A stretch of 64,000 nucleotides of DNA from Chloroflexota bacterium (GTDB taxonomy: Bacteria > Chloroflexota > Chloroflexia > Chloroflexales > Roseiflexaceae): contig JACAEQ010000078.1 in the NCBI GenBank assembly GCA_013388755.1, positions 43,952-107,951 of the forward strand, in the 5' to 3' direction. Shown in pieces: positions 1 to 7,529 of the stretch (its first letter is position 1; the number at the start of each line of letters is the position of its first letter). The translations under genes were made by a program, and so were the position numbers. The notes under the pieces are model-generated. The model was not told the DNA's origin. It ran no database searches and worked only from the letters and a program-made list of their open reading frames with translations.

Positions 1-73
1 CCCGGCCAATGCCCGATGTTGCGCCGGTAACGATCGCAACCTGGCCGTCGAACCGCAGCGAGACATCAACCAT
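1..73 (-). CDS. short-chain dehydrogenase/reductase, N-terminal part only
   Basis: The gene runs off the left edge, so only the first 24 codons are present. They read MVDVSLRFDGQVAIVTGATS and then GIGR, which is the Rossmann TGxxxGIG NAD(P)-binding motif of classical short-chain dehydrogenases. A GGAG ribosome-binding site lies about 8 nt before the ATG at 73. The gene follows the desuccinylase-like gene (stop at 111) by 37 nt on the same strand, so it is probably in the same GntR-controlled transcript. The substrate cannot be told; a sugar or sugar acid would suit the neighbours. Confidence 0.85.
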   Translation of the reverse strand, partial: MVDVSLRFDGQVAIVTGATSGIGR

Positions 74-110
74 ACATAAATCTCCGGCTATGGCAGCCAT
101 TCTGCCACGG

Positions 111-1097
111 TCATGATGTCGTGTTTACATGGCGTGGCCGCGAGCGGCGCCACACGAGGATGATCTGCTCGCCCGGGTAGACGGATGCAAAGGTCTGGTA
201 CGCTCCTATGACGCCGTCGCACGGCGTTACGACTTCTCCGATCACATCACCGAACGGGTCGAGGATGATCCCGAGTGTCTGGCCACTGGCAACCTGTTCA
301 CCCAGCGCGACGCGTCGTTCGAAGAGACCACCCGCCGGCGCAGCGATCCAGTACAAATCCCAGAACCGCGGCGCCAACGCGGGCATGGTCGGGCCAGCAA
401 GCATCCCCAGGTGGCGCATGACACCCATCACCCCGCTGACATAGCGCTGCCAGTTGGTGGCATCTATCATGCCCTGCCCGCCAATCTCGCCCTCAATTGC
501 GGGAATACTGCGCGCTGCCAGCGCGGCGATCAGCACACCCGGCAAGAGCGGCAACGGCATCAGATCGGCAAAACCGAAGGCCCGGGCCGCGGCATAGGAA
601 GCCTGGCCGACCGGGCCGGGAACATCTACAAACTCCATCCATGGCAGCAGCGTACCATATCCACCGAGACCGTGCAGCGACACGACAAGCTGCATCTCGG
701 CAAAAAGGACATGGACGAGCGCGTGCGCCAGTTGTTCAGAAATCGAACCACTGGCGCGCCCTGGAAATACGCGATTGAGGTCAACGCCATCAAGTGCACC
801 GCGGCGGGTACGGGCCGTGTAGGCGGGAAGGTTCGCAATCGGCACCAGCAGCAGCGTTCCTGCCAGACCCTCGCAGGTAATGGCGGTACTGAGCGCCTGT
901 ATTGCGCGCACACCCTCGAGCTCATCGCCATGGACGCCGGCGACCACCGCCAGGTGCGGCCCGTCGCTGGCGCCACAGATAATCTCCAGGGGGATGGTAA
1001 GGGACGTACCATCAATCCCGGGAGCAAACGCATACCGTAGCCGTTCGCGTCGCAACGGTCTGTACCGCAGATCCGGCCCGGTCACGATGGCAGCCAT
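111..1097 (-). CDS. succinylglutamate desuccinylase/aspartoacylase-like zinc hydrolase (M14 fold)
   Basis: About 328 residues. The segment VVAGVHGDELEGV carries the HxxE zinc-ligand motif of the M14/desuccinylase family, and VSLHG supplies the later histidine. The C-terminal 70 residues (GGLFERRVALGEQVASGQ onward) form the beta-sandwich tail typical of the family. An upstream in-frame start exists, but I chose the ATG at 1097 because GGAG lies 5 nt before it. It is divergent from gntR and followed by a short-chain dehydrogenase. Its promoter and operator (1157-1206) match those of gntR. The family removes acyl groups or hydrolyses amides; the actual substrate is unknown. Confidence 0.8.
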   Translation of the reverse strand: MAAIVTGPDLRYRPLRRERLRYAFAPGIDGTSLTIPLEIICGASDGPHLAVVAGVHGDELEGVRAIQALSTAITCEGLAGTLLLVPIANLPAYTARTRRGALDGVDLNRVFPGRASGSISEQLAHALVHVLFAEMQLVVSLHGLGGYGTLLPWMEFVDVPGPVGQASYAAARAFGFADLMPLPLLPGVLIAALAARSIPAIEGEIGGQGMIDATNWQRYVSGVMGVMRHLGMLAGPTMPALAPRFWDLYWIAAPAGGLFERRVALGEQVASGQTLGIILDPFGDVIGEVVTPCDGVIGAYQTFASVYPGEQIILVWRRSRPRHVNTTS

Positions 1098-1156
1098 TGC
1101 ATCTCCACTGGCCCATCCGGCCACCATACCTGAAGCTCCATGGCTGTAAACGTCTG

Positions 1157-1169
1157 TTTGTCTGACGAA
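1157..1169 (-). promoter_or_regulatory. GntR-type operator 1 (TTTGTCTGACGAA)
   Basis: A 13-bp imperfect palindrome (TTTGTC-T-GACGAA) with the TNGTC/GACNA half-site pattern known for FadR/FCD-type GntR regulators. It starts 8 bp downstream of the -10 of the desuccinylase promoter, so it would overlap the transcription start. Similar sites occur at 1261, 13060 and 13231. Confidence 0.65.
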
Positions 1170-1177
1170 TTGGCCGT

Positions 1178-1206
1178 AGTGTAACACGACCATTTCCGGG
1201 TGTCAA
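1178..1206 (-). promoter_or_regulatory. sigma-70-type promoter of the desuccinylase-like gene
   Basis: On the minus strand TTGACA (1206-1201), a 17-bp spacer and TACACT (1183-1178). The hexamers and spacing are the same as for the divergent gntR promoter, and the two -35 boxes form an inverted pair around 1201-1223. Confidence 0.75.
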
Positions 1207-1217
1207 TGCCGGCTGGC

Positions 1218-1246
1218 TTGACAGTCTCCAGGCTCTATGCTACACT
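1218..1246 (+). promoter_or_regulatory. sigma-70-type promoter of gntR
   Basis: TTGACA at 1218-1223, 17-bp spacer, TACACT at 1241-1246. The operator at 1261 lies just downstream, which suggests autoregulation. Confidence 0.8.
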
Positions 1247-1260
1247 CCCGGAAAGGTCTA

Positions 1261-1273
1261 TTTGTCTGATATT
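1261..1273 (+). promoter_or_regulatory. GntR-type operator 2 (TTTGTCTGATATT)
   Basis: This site shares TTTGTCTGA exactly with operator 1. It sits between the gntR -10 box and its start codon. A longer inverted pair, TGTC at 1264-1267 with GACA at 1276-1279, covers the same place. Confidence 0.6.
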
Positions 1274-1287
1274 ATGACAGTACACAT

Positions 1288-1995
1288 ATGACATTCAAAT
1301 CTGCGTCACGCAAGACGCTGTCAGAGTCCGTCGTTGAGCAATTCCTCGAGCAGTTTCGCCGTGGCGAGCTCAAGCCGGGTGATCGCTTACCGACAGAGCG
1401 CGAATTGATGGAGCAATTCGGCGTCGGTCGCTCAACCGTGCGCGAGGCGTTGCAGGGGCTTGCCCGTATGAACCTGATCGAAGGGCGGCCCGGTTCCGGC
1501 ACCGTTGTGAAGCCCTTCGACCTGACGGCGTACCTCCGGCCCGATCTCTTTTCGGCGATGCTCGGCGGCAGTAGTGCCACGGAACTCCTCGAAGTGCGCG
1601 AGATCATCGAAGTAGCGGCCATCGGCCTGGCAGCGCAACGCGCCACCGCCGACGATCTGGCTGCGCTTGATGATATGTTGACCAGCGCAGCGGAGGCACT
1701 TGCGCGCAACGAACCAACCTATGAATTGTCGGCGCTGTTCCACGTGGGCCTGGCGCACGCTGCGCACAACGGGTTGCTGCTGAACATTATGCTGTCGCTG
1801 TATGAATTGCTGCGCGCCCGAGGTGAGCATACCGTTGACCTGTACAGCTATCTGGAATGGGAAATCGAGTCGCACCGCGAGCTGTTCAACCTGGTGCGCG
1901 CTGGCGATGTCGCAGGTGCGCAGCGGGCCATGGATGCGCACCTGCGTCACGCGGCCCATCGCCTGGGTGAGATCAGCGGCGACGATGCGGTCTGA
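1288..1995 (+). CDS. GntR-family transcriptional regulator, FCD (FadR) subfamily
   Basis: 235 residues, the usual length. The N-terminal winged helix-turn-helix reads RLPTERELMEQFGVGRSTVR (about residues 35-54). The rest is an all-helical FCD ligand domain with the expected histidines (LFHVGL, ESHREL, DAHLRH), which normally hold a metal and an organic acid effector. No good Shine-Dalgarno precedes the ATG at 1288; the transcript should have a leader of about 35 nt. It heads a run of catabolic genes (2315-5956) and is divergent from the desuccinylase gene. Four matching operators in the window make it the likely local regulator. FCD proteins usually repress until a pathway acid binds. Confidence 0.9.
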   Translation: MTFKSASRKTLSESVVEQFLEQFRRGELKPGDRLPTERELMEQFGVGRSTVREALQGLARMNLIEGRPGSGTVVKPFDLTAYLRPDLFSAMLGGSSATELLEVREIIEVAAIGLAAQRATADDLAALDDMLTSAAEALARNEPTYELSALFHVGLAHAAHNGLLLNIMLSLYELLRARGEHTVDLYSYLEWEIESHRELFNLVRAGDVAGAQRAMDAHLRHAAHRLGEISGDDAV

Positions 1996-2089
1996 GACCA
2001 TTCCATCCCGGACAGATCGCGCCGGTGACGCACGGGTGTCGCCGATCAACCGTTGGCCATCATTCGCACTTCTGCGGTAGAGTATGCCA

Positions 2090-2117
2090 TTTCTGATGCG
2101 GCGCGCCGCATCAGAAA
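2090..2117. repeat. 28-bp perfect palindrome
   Basis: Fourteen bases from 2090 (TTTCTGATGCGGCG) are followed at once by their exact reverse complement, with no loop. It lies in the 319-bp gap between gntR and the first dehydratase. There is no T-run, so it is not a typical terminator; it could be an mRNA hairpin or a protein site. The rest of the gap holds the repeat at 2192 and nothing else recognisable. Confidence 0.6.
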
Positions 2118-2191
2118 TCAGAATCCCTATGGTCCGGCGGCCCGAGACGCCCGTACAAGCATGACTCTGCCAGCACTCCAGGCGCTTTGTA

Positions 2192-2295
2192 CCTATCCGA
2201 AAACCCATGGGCCTGCTGTCATTGCGCGGAGCGCCAGCTAGGAGATTGCTTCGCTCGCGCTCGCAATGACATTGACCATCTGGTTTTCGGATAGG
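2192..2295. repeat. dispersed palindromic repeat, copy 1
   Basis: A 104-bp element bounded by 14-bp inverted ends (CCTATCCGAAAACC and GGTTTTCGGATAGG). It contains the core TGTCATTGCGCGGAGCG and GAGATTGCTTCGCT...CGCAATGACA, which fold back on each other. Related sequences lie at 9442, 49847 and 52663. The core resembles a dispersed repeat common in many bacterial genomes. Confidence 0.75.
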
Positions 2296-2314
2296 CTCTA
2301 ATCGGAGGTTGCCT

Positions 2315-3472
2315 ATGAAGATCACCGATATGCGGATCTTTGTTGTCGACGCCGACTGGCGCGACTGGATCTTCGTCAAACTCCTTACCAGCGACGGTCT
2401 GACCGGCGTTGGCGAGGCCGCGCTCACCGGTCAGGAACAGTCAATCGTAGCGGCGCTTCACGCCATCAAAAGCTACATCCTCGGCAAGGATCCCTTTCAG
2501 ATCGAGAATCATTGGCGCAACCTCTATCACAGCAGCTTCTTCCGCGGTCCTGTCTTTCTTGCGGCGCTCGGCGCCGTCGAGATGGCATTGTGGGACATTG
2601 CCGGCAAGGCGTTGCACGTCCCGGTGCATACCCTGCTCGGCGGCCCCTGCCGTAGCCAGGTGCGCTGTTACACCCACATCAGCGAAGCGACCTCGGGCCA
2701 CTCGGTCGGGCAGCGGGTTGAAGAGGCGCTGCAGGCCGTGGCCGAGGGGTGGACCGCGCTCAAATGGGATCCGCTGCCGGCCAACTTTCTTTCCTTGAGT
2801 CCGGCGCAGATGCGTGATGTCGTCGAGCAAATCCAGGCAGTACGCGAAGCCGTCGGCGATGATGTCGAGATCCTGGTTGAGTGCCACGGTCGCCTCGACC
2901 CGAACACCGCCATGCTGCTGGCACGTGAAATTGCGCCGCTGCGACCCTACTTCATGGAGGAACCGGTTCCACCGGAGAACCTCGACGGGCTGGCGCGGGT
3001 CGCAGCCCACGCCCCGCTGCCGCTGGCGGTTGGTGAACGAGTCTATACCGCGGCTGAGTTCTGGCCGATCCTCGAGCGCCAGCTCGTCGGTTATATTCAG
3101 CCCGACGTTATCTTTGTCGGGGGGGTGCTGGCGTGCAAGAAGATCGCTGCGCTGGCCGAAGCCCGGTGCGTCGGCGTGGCGCCTCACAATCCACACGGGC
3201 CGGTCTGCACCGCGGCGACCCTGCACCTGGCGGCCAACCTGCCGAACTTCAGCATCCTGGAAATGCCCGCCGACGATTATCTCTGGTCGGCCCACTGGCG
3301 CGACGACTTCCTGATTGACCCGGAACCACTGCGCGTCAGGCAAGGGTATCTTGCGTTGCCTATGGCCCCCGGTCTGGGCGTCGAACTCAATGAGGAGGGT
3401 ATTCTGCGCCACCCGCCGCGCACCCGTGCCTGGGGCGTGTCATTCCAGGCCGAAAGCGCGATCATTGACTGA
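2315..3472 (+). CDS. enolase-superfamily (mandelate racemase/galactonate dehydratase-like) enzyme
   Basis: 385 residues, normal for the family. The N-terminal capping domain is followed by the TIM barrel with FMEEP (about 213-217), GER (240-242), QPD (262-264) and APH (289-291). These match the metal ligands and the general-base histidine of galactonate dehydratase-type enzymes. The first metal ligand position reads VECHG, so Glu189 replaces the usual Asp, with His191 kept. Start at ATG 2315 rather than the in-frame TTG at 2309, because GGAGG lies 6 nt upstream. It is 12 nt before the M24 gene, so they are co-transcribed. Likely reaction: dehydration of an aldonic or aldaric acid to a 2-keto-3-deoxy acid; substrate unknown. 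Confidence 0.85.
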   Translation: MKITDMRIFVVDADWRDWIFVKLLTSDGLTGVGEAALTGQEQSIVAALHAIKSYILGKDPFQIENHWRNLYHSSFFRGPVFLAALGAVEMALWDIAGKALHVPVHTLLGGPCRSQVRCYTHISEATSGHSVGQRVEEALQAVAEGWTALKWDPLPANFLSLSPAQMRDVVEQIQAVREAVGDDVEILVECHGRLDPNTAMLLAREIAPLRPYFMEEPVPPENLDGLARVAAHAPLPLAVGERVYTAAEFWPILERQLVGYIQPDVIFVGGVLACKKIAALAEARCVGVAPHNPHGPVCTAATLHLAANLPNFSILEMPADDYLWSAHWRDDFLIDPEPLRVRQGYLALPMAPGLGVELNEEGILRHPPRTRAWGVSFQAESAIID

Positions 3473-3484
3473 TGGAGCAGGGCG

Positions 3485-4765
3485 ATGTTCGACTATGATG
3501 CGCTGGCGCACGCGCATGATGAGTGGCTCGAGTATCCGTCGTATGATCCTGGCCATGATATGCCTTACGAGGAATACAGGCTGCGCTGCGCGCGCGCGCG
3601 CGCCCTCATGGAACAGTATCACCTCGATGCGCTGGTGATTACCAGCAGCGCGGTCGGCTGGTGGTTCACGAGCCTGCACGAACCCCACGAATGGCATGAC
3701 CGTTGCCAGGCGCGTGCGACCTGGTTCATTCTGACACACGACGGCGACTACCTCTACATGCCGCCCACCGCCGCTGGCGAGCACTTCAACACGACCCGTC
3801 GCTCAACCTGGGTGAGCGAGATCCGTGCCATCGTTGAGCGTGTGGATCCGGCAGAACAGCCGCGCGCCGAGATCTGGGGGTTGTGGCAGATCCCTCGAAT
3901 CTGCGCCGATCTCAACCTCAATCACGCGCGCCTTGGGTTTGAGCTTGGCGACTGCATGACACTCGGCATGTCCGTCAATGACTTTCTTCGCCTGCGCGAC
4001 ATGCTGCCGCACGCGCAACTGGTGGACGGATCACCGATCATCCGGCGGTTAATGCAGGTACATACCCCGCTTGAGATCGAACGTGTGCGCCTGGCATGTG
4101 AAGCCGGCGTCTGGATCCACGAACAGACGCCGCATGTGCTGCGCCCTGGCATAACCGAGCGTGAGTTCGTCACCCGCCTGGCGGAGCGCTTTGCCGAACG
4201 CTATGGCGCAGCGGCGTACCGTTACGATCCTGCCGGCGCCTGGGATGTGCGCAATCCGGATCGCGACGACTCTGCAATCTTTCATGCGGTGCTTACCGAT
4301 CGCGTGTTTCAACCTGGCGACACCGTCGCGCGTTGCCTCAGCGGTGTGAGCTATGCCGGCTACTGGGGGGACGTTGACCGCGTCTGGCACATTGGCAAGC
4401 CACCTGCGCAGGTCGAGCACTGGTATCGCATCACGTGGGAATGCGTCCGCGCCATGGAAGAGGCGGTGCGACCCGGAGCACGCTGTTCCGACGTATATGC
4501 GGCATGCGCGCGTATGGAGCGGCGCTTCGGCCTGCCGGAACGAGTGGCTGGCCGGGTAGGGCACGGCCTGTTCAATACCGGTGGAATCTCGGTTCACCCC
4601 GATTGCCACCTGGTTCTGGAACCTGGCATGATCGTTTCGTGTGAACCGATGTTTGCCAATGCCTGGGGCTGGTTCGATCTCGAGGACCAGTTTGTCGTCA
4701 CTGCAACAGGTTGTGAACCGCTGCATCGCCGCGCCCCCGAAACCATACCGGCGATCCTCTCGTGA
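3485..4765 (+). CDS. M24 (creatinase/prolidase-fold) metallopeptidase-like protein with a changed metal site
   Basis: 426 residues with a creatinase-like N-terminal domain (about 1-180) and a pita-bread domain after it. GHG (at VGHGLFN), the Glu of SCEPMF and the Glu of LEDQF match three of the usual metal ligands, and Asp296 in GYWGDVDR matches the second Asp. The first Asp, 11 residues earlier, is Leu285 (context RCLSGVSYAG). It may therefore bind one metal or have another chemistry; M24 relatives include non-peptidases such as creatinase and the DMSP lyase DddP. It is placed between two acid-sugar dehydratase-like genes, which argues against a simple peptidase role. The sequence near 3591 holds a short CG-repeat encoding CARARA. 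Confidence 0.8.
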   Translation: MFDYDALAHAHDEWLEYPSYDPGHDMPYEEYRLRCARARALMEQYHLDALVITSSAVGWWFTSLHEPHEWHDRCQARATWFILTHDGDYLYMPPTAAGEHFNTTRRSTWVSEIRAIVERVDPAEQPRAEIWGLWQIPRICADLNLNHARLGFELGDCMTLGMSVNDFLRLRDMLPHAQLVDGSPIIRRLMQVHTPLEIERVRLACEAGVWIHEQTPHVLRPGITEREFVTRLAERFAERYGAAAYRYDPAGAWDVRNPDRDDSAIFHAVLTDRVFQPGDTVARCLSGVSYAGYWGDVDRVWHIGKPPAQVEHWYRITWECVRAMEEAVRPGARCSDVYAACARMERRFGLPERVAGRVGHGLFNTGGISVHPDCHLVLEPGMIVSCEPMFANAWGWFDLEDQFVVTATGCEPLHRRAPETIPAILS

Positions 4766-4783
4766 CGCTGACGGAGGCAACCC

Positions 4784-5956
4784 ATGAAGATCACGCATAT
4801 TGACTACCATGTGCTGATTGTGCCGGATGTTGATACTGGCGCCAGTTCCTCGGCACAGGACAATCTGGTTGTCGAGATTCATACTGATGAAGGGATCGTT
4901 GGTATTGGCGAAACGGATGTCAATCCCTGGATCGCGCGCGAGTGCATTCGCGCCCGTGGTACACATTCGATGGGGCTGGGCCTGGAAGAGACCCTGATCG
5001 GCAAGGACCCGCTGCAGCCCGAGGCCCTGTGGCAGATGCTCTACAGTGGCTCGAAAATGAATGGGCGGCGCGGTGCACTGATCTGTGCCCTTGGCGCAAT
5101 TGACATGGCACTGTGGGACGTCAAAGGCAAGGCGCTTGGCGTTCCCATTTACACGCTCCTTGGTGGCGCCGTGAAAGATCACATCGTGCCCTATGCATCC
5201 CTCTTGCCGACCGGCCGCACCCTGGGCGAATATACCCGATCGCTGGTCGAGAAGGTACGCCGCGCCAGGGAGGAGTTCGGTTACCGTGCGGCCAAGCTGG
5301 AAGTGTGCATCAATGGCCCGTATGCGCATAACGGCTTGAATGAGCGCGATGAGCATGTCGTCGAGATTGTTGCTGCCTGCCGCGAAGCCGTCGGCGCCAG
5401 TTTCACGCTGATGGTTGACGTGGCCTATGCGTGGGCCGATGCCAAACGCGCGCTGCGTGTGCTGCGCCAGCTCGAGCCGTACGATGTCTTCTTCTTTGAG
5501 ACGCCGCTCGATATTGACGACCTTGCAGGTTATGCGTTCCTGGCCGACCACTCACCCATTCGGATCGCGGCCGGCGAGTGGCAGAACACCCACTGGGAGT
5601 TCCTCGACCTGGCCGATCGGGGGAACATTGATGTGCTTCAACCTGATATCGGCCGGGTAGGCGGATTCACCGAGGCGCGGAAGGTCTGCCAGATCGCGGC
5701 TGATCGTGGGCGGCTGATCGTGCCGCACTGCTGGAAGAGCGGCATCGGCATTGCCGCCAGTGCACACCTGGCGGCTGCGACGGCGTGTTGCCCCTATATC
5801 GAGTTCCTCCCCGCCGAGCTTTCGGAGTCGGCGCTGCGCCGGGACCTGGTGGCCGACGAATTGCGAATGGTCGATGGGGTCATTCCGTTACCGCAACAAC
5901 CCGGCCTCGGTATCGAACTCAACCGCGAGGCGCTCCGCATGTACCGCGCCGAGTGA
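4784..5956 (+). CDS. second enolase-superfamily (mandelate racemase/muconate lactonizing) enzyme
   Basis: 390 residues. Barrel motifs in order: AAKLEV (catalytic Lys after beta-strand 2), MVDVAYAW (Asp ligand), FFETPL (Glu), AAGEWQ (Glu), QPDIGRVGG and VPHCWKSG (catalytic His). All metal ligands appear canonical, unlike the first paralogue at 2315, and the two proteins are only distantly similar, so they probably act on different substrates or steps. GGAGG precedes the ATG at 4784, 18 nt after the M24 stop. It is the last gene of the gntR-strand operon. Product class: sugar-acid dehydratase or racemase; substrate not readable from sequence. Confidence 0.85.
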   Translation: MKITHIDYHVLIVPDVDTGASSSAQDNLVVEIHTDEGIVGIGETDVNPWIARECIRARGTHSMGLGLEETLIGKDPLQPEALWQMLYSGSKMNGRRGALICALGAIDMALWDVKGKALGVPIYTLLGGAVKDHIVPYASLLPTGRTLGEYTRSLVEKVRRAREEFGYRAAKLEVCINGPYAHNGLNERDEHVVEIVAACREAVGASFTLMVDVAYAWADAKRALRVLRQLEPYDVFFFETPLDIDDLAGYAFLADHSPIRIAAGEWQNTHWEFLDLADRGNIDVLQPDIGRVGGFTEARKVCQIAADRGRLIVPHCWKSGIGIAASAHLAAATACCPYIEFLPAELSESALRRDLVADELRMVDGVIPLPQQPGLGIELNREALRMYRAE

Positions 5957-6048
5957 CGGTGCGTGCGATGCGTTGCCACGACCCGGGTGGGCGCGAAGAG
6001 CAACGGTGTCCGTTCAGTGGAGCAACGCCGGGCGCGATCGCCTGATCC

Positions 6049-6255
6049 CTATCCCTCACGCGTGCGTCCGATCAACAGACATGATGGCACATAGCCGAAT
6101 GAGGCATAGGTTGCGTGCGCGGCCGCGTTCCAGAGCTGGGTGCCGACGGAAGCGAACCGCGCGCCCTGCGCGTAGGCGCTGCGCAGGGCATCAGCAATCA
6201 ACGCGGCGGCGATCCCTTTCCGCCGGTACTCTTCGCGCACCCCCAGCGCCCAGAT
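6049..6255 (-). pseudogene. GNAT acetyltransferase, C-terminal remnant
   Basis: This frame reads WALGVREEYRRKGIAAALIA followed by an ending AAHATYASFGYVPSCLL. It is the acetyl-CoA-binding motif A and the C-terminal half of a GNAT N-acetyltransferase. The N-terminal half is missing: upstream, the DNA is the coding sequence of the ASRT-like gene in another frame. It appears to be a scar from a deletion that joined two genes. It is unlikely to be translated on its own. Confidence 0.6.
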
Positions 6256-7507
6256 GATAGCTCTGCAACCACGCGACGTTGCGATCGTCGGCGCCGCCGG
6301 CAGGAGCGATGCCCAGCCACCAGCGCCGTTCATCGCGCAGCGGCCCGGGGTAGAAGTTCACCGCCGACATGGCACCCGGGCACATCTGGCTCCACATCTC
6401 GAACTCGGCGCATGTCACCTCCGGAACAACCGGCTGATCGGCGTTGACGGTCATGCCAAAGGGACGATCGATGGCGGTATGCTCGCCAAGCCACGGTGGC
6501 AGGTGCAACCATTGCAGGTCCGACCTGAGTGGCGGGATCGTCAGGGGCGGCGATTGTGTCGGCGCCTGGCCGGGATGGTGGAAGAGGATCGTTGCCTGTG
6601 CCGGGTGCATCTCGTCGAGATTATGGGTGAACAACAGGTTCCATGTGACATCGAAGTTTGCCTCACGCGGTAACACCCCCCTGTCGACGATCATGCCGCC
6701 GGGATAGTGCCACATGGTGGGGCCCGGGGAACGGAGCGGAAAACCAATGAGGCTGCGCGCTCCCACGACTGATGGACGCAAGGTCCAGCGCGCCCGCCGC
6801 GTGGTCTGCGCGATCACGGGGGCGCTGGCATCAATCCGCACGGCATAATCATGCTGAACACGGATGGGAGGACCGTTGACACTGCCAAGCAGGTGCGGGC
6901 CACGCTCCCAGATGTCGAGCCCGGCCACACGTTCTGCCGGAATCTCGATCTGCTCTTCCGCGCCCGATTCGCGTGTGCGCAGAAAGTAGCGGATGCGCAC
7001 GGTTACCGGCTCATAGCCGGGATTGAGGATACTGAGCAATTCACGCTCATACCAGCTCTGCGGCCCCCCCTGGTAGCAATCGGGAAAGATCCAGACCGTC
7101 TCATCAGTCAGCGGGCCGGGATAGGGCGTCGGCGCGACCATCGCGTCGGGAACCGGGTCCCAGAACGTATAATCCTCATGGCGCGCCTGTGGCAGCACGG
7201 GCACATCCGACTCGACGACGATCCAGAATGGCTGCTTGTGCGGCACAACGCTGAGGGATGCCAGTTCAAGGGTGGTGATCGCGCCAGGCGCCACATCAAT
7301 GCCGGCAGATGTCGGTGGACGGTCGGTATGGTAGAAACGCGCGGTCACGTGGGCCGTTGCGGTATGAGGGTTGTAGACCAGCAACTGTGACGAACACTCG
7401 AGCGGCCGTCCCGGTAGTGTCCGGCAGGTTGCCGGCAGATCGTCCCAGATGAATCCATCGCCAGCGTACCAGAGCGTACCGGCACGTTGATACTGTGGTG
7501 GTGGCAT
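6191..7507 (-). CDS. ASRT-like (sensory rhodopsin transducer-related) two-domain protein, C-terminus altered
   Basis: About 438 residues from the ATG at 7507, which has GGGAGG 5-6 nt upstream; earlier in-frame starts lie inside the preceding gene. No signal peptide or membrane segment. Several modules of the type ...YNPHTATAHVTARFYHTDRPP and WIFPDCYQGGPQSWYERELL...ILNPG resemble the small beta-barrel ASRT superfamily, proposed to bind sugars or other small molecules and often found beside carbohydrate genes. The last 20 or so residues run through the GNAT remnant in another frame, so the natural C-terminus may be lost. It follows the TIM-barrel gene by 22 nt and is surely co-transcribed. The family call is tentative. 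Confidence 0.55.
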   Translation of the reverse strand: MPPPQYQRAGTLWYAGDGFIWDDLPATCRTLPGRPLECSSQLLVYNPHTATAHVTARFYHTDRPPTSAGIDVAPGAITTLELASLSVVPHKQPFWIVVESDVPVLPQARHEDYTFWDPVPDAMVAPTPYPGPLTDETVWIFPDCYQGGPQSWYERELLSILNPGYEPVTVRIRYFLRTRESGAEEQIEIPAERVAGLDIWERGPHLLGSVNGPPIRVQHDYAVRIDASAPVIAQTTRRARWTLRPSVVGARSLIGFPLRSPGPTMWHYPGGMIVDRGVLPREANFDVTWNLLFTHNLDEMHPAQATILFHHPGQAPTQSPPLTIPPLRSDLQWLHLPPWLGEHTAIDRPFGMTVNADQPVVPEVTCAEFEMWSQMCPGAMSAVNFYPGPLRDERRWWLGIAPAGGADDRNVAWLQSYHLGAGGARRVPAERDRRRVDC

Positions 7508-7529
7508 GCACGCCTCCCGATGCTGCGTG

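Noticed and set aside
3591..3602. Alternating CG run in the M24 gene
   Set aside because: It encodes CARARA within a conserved N-terminal region; a chance simple repeat.
4049..5551. 500-codon minus-strand frame
   Set aside because: Antisense to the M24 and enolase-superfamily genes; its sequence has no domain pattern.
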